Source: Candidatus Pelagibacterales bacterium (lineage in GTDB: Bacteria > Pseudomonadota > Alphaproteobacteria > TMED109). Taken from it: a stretch of DNA of 29,875 bases. A program made the translations under genes and the position numbers. The DNA is taken from the NCBI GenBank assembly GCA_002684605.1, contig NYVM01000005.1, forward strand, positions 11,853 to 41,727, given 5' to 3'. The notes below the pieces were generated by a model. That model was not told the DNA's origin, searched no databases, and saw nothing but the letters and a program-made list of their open reading frames with translations. Below are positions 1 through 8,446 of the stretch, in pieces. Position 1 is the stretch's first letter. Every line of letters begins with the position of its first letter.

Positions 1-564
1 ACGAAAGCTATAAAAATTTTATTAGATAATGAAGGGTTATGTTATTCGCGAAGAAAAATTACTTTATCTACATCCGGTGTCGTACCTATTATTCAAAAAC
101 TTAAAAAGCAATTAGATGTAAGTTTAGCTATAAGTTTACATGCTGTTAATGATAAATTAAGAAATCAACTAGTACCAATTAATAAAAAATGGCCTATTAA
201 GGAATTATTGTCTGTTTTAGAAGTTTATCCAGGAGTTAATAATGCTAGACGCATTACATTTGAATACGTCATGTTAGATGGAGTAAATGATTCTATAGAT
301 GAAGCGAAAAAATTGGTCACCCTTTTAAAACCAATACACGCTAAAGTAAATTTAATACCATTTAACCCTTGGCCTGGAAGTATATATAAGTGTTCATCAG
401 AAAAAACTATTAAAGATTTTGCTGATGAAATTTGTAATAATGGAGGTATTACTGCAACAATTAGACATGCAAGAGGACAGGATATATTAGCGGCGTGCGG
501 ACAACTAAAAAGTAATAGTGAGCGCATGAGAAGAGAAAAAGTTAAAAACATTAATGCTGCTTAA
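1..564 (+). CDS. rlmN: 23S rRNA/tRNA (adenine-C2)-methyltransferase RlmN, 5'-truncated by window edge
   Basis: Reading frame 1 is open from the first base to the TAA at 562-564, giving about 187 C-terminal residues. RlmN is a radical-SAM enzyme that methylates C2 of A2503 in 23S rRNA and A37 in some tRNAs. The visible part carries family signatures: [49 protein letters not shown], and near the end [12 protein letters not shown]. The cysteine of AACGQL is the known methyl-carrying catalytic cysteine. The CxxxCxxC iron-sulfur motif and the N-terminal accessory domain lie upstream of the window. argG follows 42 bp downstream on the same strand and could be co-transcribed. Identity is secure; only the start is missing. 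Confidence 0.95.
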   Translation, partial: TKAIKILLDNEGLCYSRRKITLSTSGVVPIIQKLKKQLDVSLAISLHAVNDKLRNQLVPINKKWPIKELLSVLEVYPGVNNARRITFEYVMLDGVNDSIDEAKKLVTLLKPIHAKVNLIPFNPWPGSIYKCSSEKTIKDFADEICNNGGITATIRHARGQDILAACGQLKSNSERMRREKVKNINAA

Positions 565-606
565 AGTATTATATATTATCATTAATTAACATTACTAGGA
601 AAATAA

Positions 607-1809
607 ATGTCAAAAGTTAAAAAAGTAGTTTTAGCGTATTCAGGAGGTTTAGATACATCTGTTATTTTAAAGTGGCTTCAAGAAAAATATGAATGTGAAG
701 TAGTAACCTTCACTGCTGATATAGGGCAAGGTGAAGAAATAGAGCCTGCAAGAGCTTTAGCTAAAGCAATGGGTATAAAAGAAATTTATATTGAAGATTT
801 AAAAGAAGAGTTTGTGAAAGAATATGTTTTCCCAATGTTTAAAGCTAGTGCAATTTATGAAGGTACATATTTATTAGGGACTGCCATAGCTCGCCCTTTA
901 ATTGCTAAAAGGCAAATTGAAATAGCAAAAGAAACTTCAGCAGATTCTGTTTCTCATGGAGCTACTGGTAAAGGGAATGACCAAGTTAGGTTTGAGCTTG
1001 GCTATCTTGGTTTAAACCCAGACATTAATATTATAGCGCCATGGAGAGAATGGGATTTAGACTCTAGAACAAAATTAATTGAGTGGGCAGAAAAAAGAAA
1101 TATAGCTGTGCCAAAAGATAAGAGGGGAGAGCCACCATATTCAACAGATGCTAATTTATTACACATTTCTTATGAAGGAAAATCTTTAGAAGACCCATGG
1201 GTTTCTGCTGATGAAGAAATGTTCACAAGGACTATAGCTCCAGAATTAGCTCCGGAAGAAGCAGAAGAAGTAGTTATTGCATTTGAAGAGGGTACACCAG
1301 TAGAGGTGAATGGAAAAAAATTAAGTCCAGCACAATTATTAGAAGATCTAAATATTAGAGCTGGTAAGCATGGTGTAGGAAGAGTTGATATTGTTGAGAA
1401 TAGGTTTGTAGGTATGAAGTCTAGAGGTGTATACGAAACTCCAGGAGGAACAATTCTTCATGTCGCACATAGAGGAATTGAACAATTAATTTTAGATGGC
1501 CCTTCAATGCTTTTAAGAGATGAAATTATGCCAAAATACGCATCTTTAATATATAACGGTTTATGGTTTTCTCCTGAAAGAGAAATGCTGCAGTCAATGA
1601 TTGACACTAGCCAAAAAAATGTAACTGGAGAGGTTAAGGTAAAATTATATAAAGGAAGTTGTAGTTTGATTGGCAGGCGTTCTCCAAAAAGTATTTATAA
1701 TGAGGGAATAGTTACTTTTGAAGCGAGTAATAGTTACGATCAAAAAGATGCAGATGGTTTTATAAAACTTAATGCTTTAAGGCTGAAGCAAAGAAATCGT
1801 AAAAAATAA
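607..1809 (+). CDS. argG: Argininosuccinate synthase
   Basis: This cytoplasmic enzyme condenses citrulline and aspartate with ATP to form argininosuccinate, the penultimate step of arginine synthesis. At 400 residues it has the normal family length. The PP-loop AYSGGLDTS lies at about residues 10-18, and the substrate-binding block [13 protein letters not shown] and the block [15 protein letters not shown] follow, all typical of ArgG. The ATG at 607 is preceded by TAGGAAAATAA, a good ribosome-binding site. It follows rlmN by 42 bp and is convergent with yggT only 3 bp away, so the two 3' ends nearly touch. argH is not in the window. Nothing is unusual in the sequence. Confidence 0.97.
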   Translation: MSKVKKVVLAYSGGLDTSVILKWLQEKYECEVVTFTADIGQGEEIEPARALAKAMGIKEIYIEDLKEEFVKEYVFPMFKASAIYEGTYLLGTAIARPLIAKRQIEIAKETSADSVSHGATGKGNDQVRFELGYLGLNPDINIIAPWREWDLDSRTKLIEWAEKRNIAVPKDKRGEPPYSTDANLLHISYEGKSLEDPWVSADEEMFTRTIAPELAPEEAEEVVIAFEEGTPVEVNGKKLSPAQLLEDLNIRAGKHGVGRVDIVENRFVGMKSRGVYETPGGTILHVAHRGIEQLILDGPSMLLRDEIMPKYASLIYNGLWFSPEREMLQSMIDTSQKNVTGEVKVKLYKGSCSLIGRRSPKSIYNEGIVTFEASNSYDQKDADGFIKLNALRLKQRNRKK

Positions 1810-1814
1810 CGATT
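1795..1814. terminator. Possible short bidirectional stem-loop between argG and yggT ends
   Basis: A 6-bp perfect inverted repeat, AATCGT (1795-1800) and ACGATT (1809-1814), flanks an A-rich loop and spans the argG stop codon. On the plus strand it is followed by ATTTG, so the T-tract is poor. On the minus strand the loop region itself supplies T residues. It could be a weak shared terminator, but the stem is short and A+T-rich and chance cannot be excluded. Confidence 0.25.
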
Positions 1815-2106
1815 ATTTGAAAGGGCTTCCTAATAACAATTCAAATAGAAGATTTCTAGCAAAATGCAAAACTATTATTAGTATTATAGGAGAAATATCG
1901 ATACCTCCCAAATTTGGCAATATTTGTTTTATTGGAGATAATAGAGGGTTGGTAAGTTTATGTAAGGCATAATTTATTTGCCATACAAATTTATTTTGTG
2001 TGTTAACAATATTAAAGGCTACTAGCCAACTCATGATTACTTGTAATATAAGAGCCCAAACTATTAATGTAACAAGGCTATCAATTAAAATTAACATCGA
2101 TTGCAT
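1813..2106 (-). CDS. YggT family integral membrane protein
   Basis: A protein of about 97 residues with two hydrophobic segments, one at the N terminus (SMLILIDSLVTLIVWALILQ) and one near the C terminus (ISPIILIIVLHFARNLLF). They are separated by a loop containing LTNPLLSPIKQILPNLGGID, the typical YggT/YCF19 arrangement. Family members are small inner-membrane proteins, poorly characterised, with reported links to osmotic or ion stress and to membrane or cell-division organisation. A TTG at 2118 would add four residues, but the ATG at 2106 has GGAAATAA just upstream and is preferred. It lies 65 bp downstream of the hydrolase on the same strand. Identity as YggT is good; the function is unresolved in general. 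Confidence 0.85.
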   Translation of the reverse strand: MQSMLILIDSLVTLIVWALILQVIMSWLVAFNIVNTQNKFVWQINYALHKLTNPLLSPIKQILPNLGGIDISPIILIIVLHFARNLLFELLLGSPFK

Positions 2107-2156
2107 ATTTATTTCCAAATTATGATTAATTTACATTATAGTTTTTTAATATACCA

Positions 2157-2177
2157 ATTTAGTATAATTTACTAAAT
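2157..2177. other. 8-bp perfect stem-loop at hydrolase 3' end
   Basis: ATTTAGTA (2157-2164) and TACTAAAT (2170-2177) form a perfect 8-bp inverted repeat with a 5-nt loop, spanning the stop codon of the minus-strand hydrolase. A T-run (2179-2184) follows on the plus strand. On the minus strand, the direction of hydrolase transcription, no U-tract follows. It may stop antisense plus-strand read-through, act as an mRNA 3'-end structure, or be fortuitous. Confidence 0.3.
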
Positions 2178-3032
2178 ATTTTTTGCCATATAAATCATTT
2201 TTTTTACAAATCTATTTTCAGGTTCTGCTAATGAAACCATTAAAGAAAAATGATTCTCGTTTTGAAGCACTGCATAATCTATATTGTTACAATAATTAAT
2301 TATTTTTTTAGTATATCTTTTTGTTTGATCTATCCATCCTTTTGTCTCACTGCCGCCGACACAAGTTATTATATGAGGTACATTTATGTTTAGAGTTGAA
2401 GGGGTATTTTTTAAGGCCTCCTTTTTGGATAACTTAATTTCTTCATTAACAGATAAGTTCAAAACTATTTCTGGTTCATATATTCCGCTAATGAGAACTG
2501 CGCCTTTAATAATATCATTAGGTATATTAAATTTTCTCCAATCTATATTTATAGCCATAGAGCAAAGATGAGCTCCTGCAGAATGTCCTGAGATAGTTAT
2601 TTTATTAGGGTTTCCTCCATATTTTTTACAGTTTTTGTACACCCAAATTATAGCAGAAGTTATTTGTTGAACAATTTCACTTAAAGTCACATGTGGGCAT
2701 AGTTCATGATTTATTGAAAAATATAATAGGTTATTATTTACAAAAGGTATAGCTAATTGGCTATGGTCAGACTTATCTAATGCCCGCCAATAACCACCAT
2801 GAATAAATATATGAACATTACTATTCTTAAGGTTTTTTTTTCCAAAAATATCAAGTTTTTGTAACGGGGTATTTCCATAACTTACGTCTAGTATACAAGG
2901 AAGGCTTTCACGGGATACTTTCCCTAAATCTTTATATTCTGCAATATATTGAGAAAAATTAGATACAGCTTCTCTAGGGTTGTAATTATTTTCTAATTCT
3001 TTTTTTGAGAAGTTATGCCAGTTAATATTCAT
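2172..3032 (-). CDS. Alpha/beta hydrolase, arylformamidase (kynurenine formamidase)-like
   Basis: A 286-residue cytoplasmic alpha/beta hydrolase with no signal peptide. The oxyanion motif HGGYWR is at 78-83. The nucleophile elbow GHSAGAH places the serine at 151, and the likely catalytic histidine is H261 in NENHFSLM. The HGGYW signature is characteristic of the alpha/beta-hydrolase type of N-formylkynurenine formamidase and its close relatives, which hydrolyse N-formyl-L-kynurenine or similar amides and esters. No tryptophan dioxygenase or kynureninase gene is nearby, so the physiological substrate is not fixed by context. The ATG at 3032 has TAGGAAAATTC upstream. It is divergent from the DUF3311/symporter pair across 122 bp, which may reflect shared regulation and an imported substrate; that link is inference. 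Confidence 0.75.
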   Translation of the reverse strand: MNINWHNFSKKELENNYNPREAVSNFSQYIAEYKDLGKVSRESLPCILDVSYGNTPLQKLDIFGKKNLKNSNVHIFIHGGYWRALDKSDHSQLAIPFVNNNLLYFSINHELCPHVTLSEIVQQITSAIIWVYKNCKKYGGNPNKITISGHSAGAHLCSMAINIDWRKFNIPNDIIKGAVLISGIYEPEIVLNLSVNEEIKLSKKEALKNTPSTLNINVPHIITCVGGSETKGWIDQTKRYTKKIINYCNNIDYAVLQNENHFSLMVSLAEPENRFVKKMIYMAKNI

Positions 3033-3098
3033 GAATTTTCCTACGGTTAGTTATATATTAAGAGCATAAAATAAATATTAAATTTTAAAAGCTAAAAG

Positions 3099-3127
3099 GT
3101 GACAATTTTAAAAAAAACTAATAAGAT
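3099..3127 (+). promoter_or_regulatory. Predicted sigma-70-type promoter for the symporter pair
   Basis: GTGACA (3099-3104, one mismatch to TTGACA), a 17-bp spacer, then TAAGAT (3122-3127, four of six to TATAAT). It is correctly placed about 28 bp before the TTG start at 3155. A direct repeat AATTTTAAAA (3081-3090 and 3104-3113) flanks the -35 and could be a regulator site or simple A+T bias. Confidence 0.35.
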
Positions 3128-3154
3128 TATTGAACAAAATTATAATAGTGAGTA

Positions 3155-3373
3155 TTGAAATTGGTTAAAAAATTTAATATTAAAACTTGGTATATAATAT
3201 TTACGTGTTTCATATTATTAGTACTAATATTCCCTATATTTGCACTAGGTAATTCTGCAAACCTTTCATTTTTAGGTATGCCATTTATAATGGTATGGGT
3301 TTTATTTTGGATAATAGTAGAATTTTTAGGTTTATTGGTTTTTGTTATTTTAGATAAAGATGTAGAGGAATAA
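3155..3373 (+). CDS. Small two-TM membrane protein, DUF3311-like partner of the symporter
   Basis: A 72-residue protein with two hydrophobic helices (about 12-31 and 41-66). The second contains FLGMPFIMVWVLFWI, resembling the L-G-x-P-F...W pattern of DUF3311 proteins. Such short proteins are commonly encoded directly upstream of sodium:solute symporters and are thought to be accessory subunits or assembly factors; E. coli YhdT/PanF is a comparable pairing. The stop is followed after 1 bp by the symporter ATG, and GAGGA within this gene's end serves as the symporter RBS, so they are coupled. No ATG is available. TTG at 3155 or TTG at 3161 must be used; the GTGAG at 3148-3152 is better spaced for 3161. 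Confidence 0.7.
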   Translation: MKLVKKFNIKTWYIIFTCFILLVLIFPIFALGNSANLSFLGMPFIMVWVLFWIIVEFLGLLVFVILDKDVEE

Positions 3374-3374
3374 T

Positions 3375-4844
3375 ATGGAAGCTTGGCAAATTGCTTTATT
3401 AGCGATGTTTATTTATTTGATCATTGCTTTTTCAATAGGTTTAGCAGCTGGAAGAGGAAGATCTTTTTTTTCTATATCTGAATATGCAGTTGGAGATCGT
3501 GGTTTTGGCTTATTTGTTATGTGGTTTCTTATGGGAGGAACTATATTTTCAGCATTTGCATTTTTAGGTGGTCCGGGATGGGCTTATTCAAAAGGAGCTG
3601 CATCATTATATATTTTAGCTTACTGCGCACTTGGATTAATGCCTTGGTATATTATAGGACCTAAAGTTGCACGTTTGGGTAAAAAATCAAATTATATAAC
3701 TATGGGTGATTTTTTAGGAGATCGTTATAATTCTAAATTTTTAGTTATAATTATTGGCATTGTTTCTTTATTAGCATTTATTCCATATTTAACATTACAA
3801 ATTAAAGGTATGGGATATATTTTTAACGTATTAACATTCGATCATATATCTTATAACAATGGTGCATTGTTAGCTTTAGGCGTAGTTGTAGTTTACGTGG
3901 CAACGAGTGGAGTAAGAGGAGCTGCATGGAGTGATGTTTTTCAAGCAATACTGATGCTAATTGTAGCATGGGTTCTAGGAATATATTTTGTAGAATCTTT
4001 ACATGGGTCTCTTGGTAACATGTTTGGTAAAATTATTGCTGATAATCCAGAGTTTTTAACAATTGGAAATGAGGGGTCGAAAATTAGCTCTGCTAGATAT
4101 AGCAGTAATATAGTAGTTTCCATGCTTGGTTTTGTAATGTGGCCACATTTATTTACAAAATCTTATACTACTACAGCTAGACGAATTAAATTGACAGTTT
4201 TAGTTTATCCAATCTTTGCACTTTTTTTGTTACCTGTCCTTTTTATAGGGTTTGCTGCAATAGGTGTCGTGCCTACTGATGCTTTAGGACGTCCAGGTGA
4301 AGTATTACCTTATTTGATAACACATCACTTAACTGAATCAGGAATTTTGTATGGTATAGTTGGTGCTGGTGCATTAGCAGCTGCAATGTCTTCTTCCGAT
4401 GCTATTACTCATGGAGCTTCAGTATCTTTTGGACGTGATATATGTAAGGTTATCTTTCCATCGCTAAAAGAAAACCAAGAGCTTTGGATAATGAGAGGAG
4501 CTGTAGTTGGAGTTGGAGCAATTGCATATTGTATAGCTATTTATGGAAGTGATGGATTAATTAAACTATTGTTAGGAGCTTATGGAGCCATAGTACAAAT
4601 TGCTCCTGCAGTTTATTCAGGTCTTTTTTGGAGGAGGGCTTCTGCTTTAGGAGTTACATTAGGATTAATTATGGGAGTTATAGTTACTACTTATTTTCAA
4701 TATATTCATGGTAGTTCACCATATGATTTGCATCCTGGTTTAATAGGTTTAACAGTAAATATTATAATTATGGCTTCAATTAGTTTATTGCAAAAACATA
4801 AGGCTGAGTATCTTGCTCATGCCTCTAAATTTATAGATGAGTAA
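3375..4844 (+). CDS. Sodium:solute symporter (SSS family)
   Basis: A 489-residue polytopic membrane protein with about 13 predicted hydrophobic segments, the usual SSS/SLC5 fold. Supporting stretches include the N-terminal region ending in SEYAVGDRGFG, YITMGDFLGDRYNS, ATSGVRGAAWSDVFQA and GAGALAAAMSSSDAITHGAS. The last matches the Na+-binding S-S segment of TM8 in this family. It should import an organic solute (monocarboxylate, pantothenate-like acid, or amino acid class) using the sodium gradient. The paired DUF3311 protein favours the PanF/MctP-like branch, but sequence alone does not fix the substrate. The ATG at 3375 has GAGGAATAAT upstream. Its 3' end is convergent with the TRAP binding-protein gene, 2 bp apart. 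Confidence 0.88.
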   Translation: MEAWQIALLAMFIYLIIAFSIGLAAGRGRSFFSISEYAVGDRGFGLFVMWFLMGGTIFSAFAFLGGPGWAYSKGAASLYILAYCALGLMPWYIIGPKVARLGKKSNYITMGDFLGDRYNSKFLVIIIGIVSLLAFIPYLTLQIKGMGYIFNVLTFDHISYNNGALLALGVVVVYVATSGVRGAAWSDVFQAILMLIVAWVLGIYFVESLHGSLGNMFGKIIADNPEFLTIGNEGSKISSARYSSNIVVSMLGFVMWPHLFTKSYTTTARRIKLTVLVYPIFALFLLPVLFIGFAAIGVVPTDALGRPGEVLPYLITHHLTESGILYGIVGAGALAAAMSSSDAITHGASVSFGRDICKVIFPSLKENQELWIMRGAVVGVGAIAYCIAIYGSDGLIKLLLGAYGAIVQIAPAVYSGLFWRRASALGVTLGLIMGVIVTTYFQYIHGSSPYDLHPGLIGLTVNIIIMASISLLQKHKAEYLAHASKFIDE

Positions 4845-4855
4845 TTCTAATTACT
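4840..4855. terminator. Possible shared palindrome at convergent gene ends
   Basis: AGTAATT (4840-4846) and AATTACT (4849-4855) form a perfect 7-bp inverted repeat with a 2-nt centre, covering both convergent stop codons of the symporter and the TRAP binding protein. The loop is too small for a normal hairpin without losing pairs, and no T-tract is present. Terminator function is doubtful. Confidence 0.2.
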
Positions 4856-5944
4856 AGTTAAATTTCTAGCATTAAGGTATCCGAGCTCCTGAAATTTAGT
4901 TATATCAATAGATTTTTTTAAAAAATCTTGATAACTTTTATGAACTTTCATTGCAGCGAAGTCTTTTTCTGCATTTTCAATTACTACCTGTTTAGAAATT
5001 TTTAAAAATTCTTTTATTATACTTTCTGGAAGAATTTTATATTCCACCTTATGTTTATTAGTTACAATTTGGAAGCTTATTGCATTTCTGTAAATAAATT
5101 CTCCATAACTTTGTGTATTAGCGTTACTAGTGGCAACCCTTATTATCTCTTTCAGGTCAGAAGGCAACTTTTTATATAGGTCCTTATTAATTAATAACTC
5201 CAAGTTGGAACCTGGGCTATGAATACCAGGTCCATAACAAATTTTAGCAATTTTAGGAAAACCAAAGGCTAAATCCATCCAGGGCCCTCCCCATTCTACA
5301 GCATCTACTACTCCTGATTGAAATGAACTCATAACTTCACCTCCTGGAATATTTACAGTAGTTGCACCCATTCTATTAAGAACTTCTGCAGCCAGTCCAG
5401 ACATTCTTATTTTTAAGCCTTTTAAATCTTCAGTTGAATTCAGAGCTTTTTTATACCAGCCAAACATTTCTGTTTGTACAATTCCTCCTTGAAAAGGCTG
5501 TATGCCATATGGATCTAATAATTCCTCCCATAATTCTAACCCCCCACCATATAGAGCCCAAGCACTTTGTTCTGAAGGGCTAAGTCCTCCTGGTATACCA
5601 CCAAAGTATGCTAAACCTGGGTTTTTTGATATCCAATATCCACTCCATCCATGCCCCATTTCTGCAGTTCCTTGTCTTACTGCATCAAAGACTTCATAAG
5701 CTGGAACTATTTCACCTGCTCCATATACTTTAATTTCTAATCGGCCATCAGAAGCTTTATTAATACTCTGGGCTATTTTTTCTGCAGTCGTTCCTACACC
5801 TGGAAAATTTTTAGGCCAAGTGGTAACCATTTTCCATCTTAATCTGTTTCTAGAAATAGCAGGACTTGGAAAAACTGAATAAGCAATACTAGCAGTTGCT
5901 GTTGCTTTTAAAAAAGATCTTCTTTTAATATTTTTATTTTTCAT
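4847..5944 (-). CDS. TRAP transporter solute-binding protein, TakP-like (DctP family), Tat-exported
   Basis: A periplasmic substrate-binding protein of about 365 residues. The N terminus RRSFLKATATASIAYS is a twin-arginine (Tat) signal (RRSFLK at about 8-13). The mature start, TTWPKNFPGVGTTAEKIA, together with GEIVPAYEVFDAVRQGTAEMGH, KIRMSGLAAEVLNRMG and VDAVEWGGPWMDLAFG, is characteristic of the TakP/alpha-keto-acid branch. R180 is the expected carboxylate-binding arginine, and E217-W218 corresponds to the metal-coordinating EW pair of TakP. The likely ligand is therefore a 2-oxo acid or similar carboxylate with a cation. A TTG at 5956 is possible, but ATG 5944 has GGGAAA upstream. No DctQ/DctM genes are adjacent; it is preceded by the GFA gene with a 15-bp gap and is an orphan binding protein. 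Confidence 0.88.
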   Translation of the reverse strand: MKNKNIKRRSFLKATATASIAYSVFPSPAISRNRLRWKMVTTWPKNFPGVGTTAEKIAQSINKASDGRLEIKVYGAGEIVPAYEVFDAVRQGTAEMGHGWSGYWISKNPGLAYFGGIPGGLSPSEQSAWALYGGGLELWEELLDPYGIQPFQGGIVQTEMFGWYKKALNSTEDLKGLKIRMSGLAAEVLNRMGATTVNIPGGEVMSSFQSGVVDAVEWGGPWMDLAFGFPKIAKICYGPGIHSPGSNLELLINKDLYKKLPSDLKEIIRVATSNANTQSYGEFIYRNAISFQIVTNKHKVEYKILPESIIKEFLKISKQVVIENAEKDFAAMKVHKSYQDFLKKSIDITKFQELGYLNARNLTSN

Positions 5945-5959
5945 AATATTTCCCAAATT

Positions 5960-6343
5960 TTACGTTATTTTATCTATATTTTTGTCCCAGTTTTTTCCAT
6001 CAAAATTTATAGTTTTAATGTTTTTGATTGTATTTGAATGGATACAGTTAAGATTAATACTAATACAATTTTGATGTGAACGCGGAACATAAAATGATTT
6101 TATTCCACATTTGTTACAAAATATATGGCGAGCTAATTTACTATTAAAAGTATATGTAGTTATAGAGTCTTTACCCTTTAACAACTTAAAGTTTTTTTTA
6201 GGTACTATATAATGTTTATAATTATTAATAGAACAAATTGAGCAAGAACAAATTATAATTTCTATATTCTCTTCACCAATGGCTTCAAACTTGACTGCTT
6301 TACAATGACAACTTCCAACATGTGTTACTATATTTTTGTTCAT
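5960..6343 (-). CDS. GFA / CENP-V family zinc protein
   Basis: A 127-residue cytoplasmic protein of the glutathione-dependent formaldehyde-activating (GFA) fold. The cysteine pattern fits: C12-x-C14 with C76-x-x-C79 as the structural zinc site, and C32-x-C34-x-x-C37 as the second, catalytic-type site. In Gfa of Paracoccus this fold is associated with S-hydroxymethylglutathione formation, though most paralogues have unknown substrates. The ATG at 6343 has no strong Shine-Dalgarno. It is the first gene of a two-gene minus-strand unit with the TakP-like binding protein and is divergent from the TauE/SafE exporter. Family assignment is good; function is open. Confidence 0.82.
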   Translation of the reverse strand: MNKNIVTHVGSCHCKAVKFEAIGEENIEIIICSCSICSINNYKHYIVPKKNFKLLKGKDSITTYTFNSKLARHIFCNKCGIKSFYVPRSHQNCISINLNCIHSNTIKNIKTINFDGKNWDKNIDKIT

Positions 6344-6405
6344 AGATTAAGCATAAATGCTAAAATGAACTAAATGCAATATTTTTTTAAAGAAAGTATG
6401 ATAGA

Positions 6406-7143
6406 TTGTTTAATATAGAGGTATTAATACTGATTTCATTAGTATTTTTTTGGGGAGGCTTTGTAAAAGGGTTGTCAGGAATTGGCTTGCCCTCTTTTTC
6501 TATAGCTTTTTTAACAATGTTTATGGGTATTAAAATTGCAATTGCTTTAGTAGTTATGCCTGGATTATTAACTAATTTATGGCAAGTTTTTGGTAAAATT
6601 AAAATTTCAAAAATAATTTATAGAATGTGGCCACTACTAGCTTTTATGTTTTTATTTTCATTCTTAGGGGCAAGTATTTTAGTTGAAAATAGTAATTTTT
6701 TAACCTTACTTTTAGGTTGTTTATTATGTCTCTATGGATGTTTTAGTCTTTTTATAAAAAAAATAGTTATTTCAAAAAAATATGAAAAAATACTAGGTGC
6801 ATTAATTGGTGCATTAAGTGGATTCTTTGGAGGCTCAACAGGAACATTTATTTTTCCTTTAGCATTTTATGTTTATTCATTAAAAATGACCAAGCAAGAG
6901 TTTTTACAAAGTATTGCTCTCATATTAATATCAGCAAGTTTTTGTTTAGGCTTTGCATTAACCGGAAATAAATTATGGTCTTTGGAATTATTTGCATATT
7001 CATCTTATGCAGTTGTTCCTTCCTTCATAGGAATGTATTTTGGAAGAAGGCTTCAGTTTAAATTAGATGAAAAACTATTTAAAAATATATTTTTGTACAT
7101 GTTAATCATAATAGGTTTTTTAATAATAAATAAAATTATATAA
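6406..7143 (+). CDS. TauE/SafE family membrane transporter (sulfite/organo-anion exporter type)
   Basis: A 245-residue polytopic membrane protein with about eight hydrophobic segments. The N-terminal GGFVKGLSGIGLPSFSIA and the second-half repeat GALIGALSGFFGGSTGTFIFP are the internally duplicated G-rich motifs of TauE/SafE (DUF81). Family members export sulfite, sulfoacetate or other organic anions, but many are uncharacterised. No ATG or GTG is available: the reading frame opens after a stop at 6388-6390, so TTG at 6406 is the probable start, with AAAGAAAG upstream. It is convergent with the DctM gene (3-bp gap) and divergent from GFA. No sulfur-metabolism gene is adjacent, so the substrate cannot be named. 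Confidence 0.85.
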   Translation: MFNIEVLILISLVFFWGGFVKGLSGIGLPSFSIAFLTMFMGIKIAIALVVMPGLLTNLWQVFGKIKISKIIYRMWPLLAFMFLFSFLGASILVENSNFLTLLLGCLLCLYGCFSLFIKKIVISKKYEKILGALIGALSGFFGGSTGTFIFPLAFYVYSLKMTKQEFLQSIALILISASFCLGFALTGNKLWSLELFAYSSYAVVPSFIGMYFGRRLQFKLDEKLFKNIFLYMLIIIGFLIINKII

Positions 7144-7146
7144 ATA

Positions 7147-8445
7147 TTAAGGAATAATACTATTAGGAATAAATAAGGTTATGCCAGGTATTAATAAAAG
7201 AATAAATAGACGAATAATATCTATAGTTACAAATGGCATCACACCCTTAAATATAGTTTTTAAACTTATTTCATCTTTAACAAGAGTTTTTAATACATGT
7301 ACATTTAGACCTATGGGCGGAGTAATTAAACTTATTTCAACAGCTACTACTACAAGGATCCCAAACCATATTAAATTACCTCCCATTGCTTGTACTAAAG
7401 GGTAGAATATAGGAACAGTCAGCATCATCATAGATAGGCTTTCTAGAAACATTCCTAATATTAAGTATATAATAAAAATGCCTATTAGTAAGGTGTAAAT
7501 ATTAAAATTAAAAATAGATAAAAAATTTTGTAGGTCATTCGGAAGCCCTGCTAAATTAATAAAATTTGAAAATAATATAGCTCCAAAAAGTAAAAAAAAT
7601 AACATACTAGTCACTTTTACTGTTTCTATTAATATCTCATAGAAAGATTTTATTGATATTTTTTTCTTAAGCATAACTATTATTAAAGATCCAAATGCTC
7701 CTACTCCTGCTGCCTCAGTTGTAGTAAATATTCCTGTATAAATTCCTCCCATTACTATTGTAAATAATAGTATAATTCCGGTTACCCCTTTTAATGATTT
7801 TACTTTTTTTACAAAGGGAAGTGGAGTTTGAGTTTGAAAAGATTTTTTATTTAGTAATATGGATATTTTTATAGCAATAATATAACCTATTATACCTAGT
7901 AATCCTGGAATTAATCCTGCTAAAAAAAGCTGACCAATATCTTGGCTTGTAATGATACCATATAAAACAAGTATCATAGAAGGAGGTATTAAAATTCCTA
8001 ATGTGCCTCCTGCAGCAATCACTCCTGTAGCTAAAGAATCTGGATAATTATATTTTTTCATAGAAGGTAATGCAATTTTAGCCATTGTAGCAGTAGTAGC
8101 GAGTGAGGAGCCACATACAGAACTAAAACCTCCACAAGCTATAATAGTTGCCATAGCTAGTCCTCCTTTTTTATGCCTAAGCCACGCATTTGCTGCACTA
8201 TATAATTCATCTGCTAAACCTGCTTTTACTACAAAATTACCCATTAGTAAGAATAATGGTAAAATTGATAAAGTATAATTCATTCCATTATCAAAAAATA
8301 CTTGTCCAATCATAGCTAAAGATGCATCAGTACCAATTATAAATGTGAGACCTATAAAACCAATAGCTGCCATGGAAAATGCAATTGGTAGCCCTAAAGC
8401 TATCATTACCATTACAAGTACTAATCCAATTATCCATGTAAGCAT
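7147..8445 (-). CDS. dctM: TRAP transporter large permease subunit (DctM)
   Basis: A 432-residue inner-membrane protein with about 12 hydrophobic segments, the transport subunit of a tripartite ATP-independent periplasmic transporter. Signatures are GGFSSVCGSSLATTATMAKIA, AAGGTLGILIPPSMILVLYG and FTTTEAAGVGAFGSL, all conserved in DctM. It drives sodium-coupled uptake of the ligand delivered by the binding protein. The ATG at 8445 comes 1 bp after the DctQ stop, so translation is coupled. It is the last gene of the six-gene minus-strand cluster starting near 13570. The symbol denotes the family role; C4-dicarboxylates are not implied as substrate. Confidence 0.95.
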   Translation of the reverse strand: MLTWIIGLVLVMVMIALGLPIAFSMAAIGFIGLTFIIGTDASLAMIGQVFFDNGMNYTLSILPLFLLMGNFVVKAGLADELYSAANAWLRHKKGGLAMATIIACGGFSSVCGSSLATTATMAKIALPSMKKYNYPDSLATGVIAAGGTLGILIPPSMILVLYGIITSQDIGQLFLAGLIPGLLGIIGYIIAIKISILLNKKSFQTQTPLPFVKKVKSLKGVTGIILLFTIVMGGIYTGIFTTTEAAGVGAFGSLIIVMLKKKISIKSFYEILIETVKVTSMLFFLLFGAILFSNFINLAGLPNDLQNFLSIFNFNIYTLLIGIFIIYLILGMFLESLSMMMLTVPIFYPLVQAMGGNLIWFGILVVVAVEISLITPPIGLNVHVLKTLVKDEISLKTIFKGVMPFVTIDIIRLFILLLIPGITLFIPNSIIP

Positions 8446-8446
8446 T

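Noticed and set aside
3141..3146. A perfect TATAAT just before the DUF3311-like gene
   Set aside because: It is only 8 bp from the start codon and has no -35-like sequence 15-19 bp upstream; transcription would begin inside or at the start codon. The pair at 3099-3127 is better placed.
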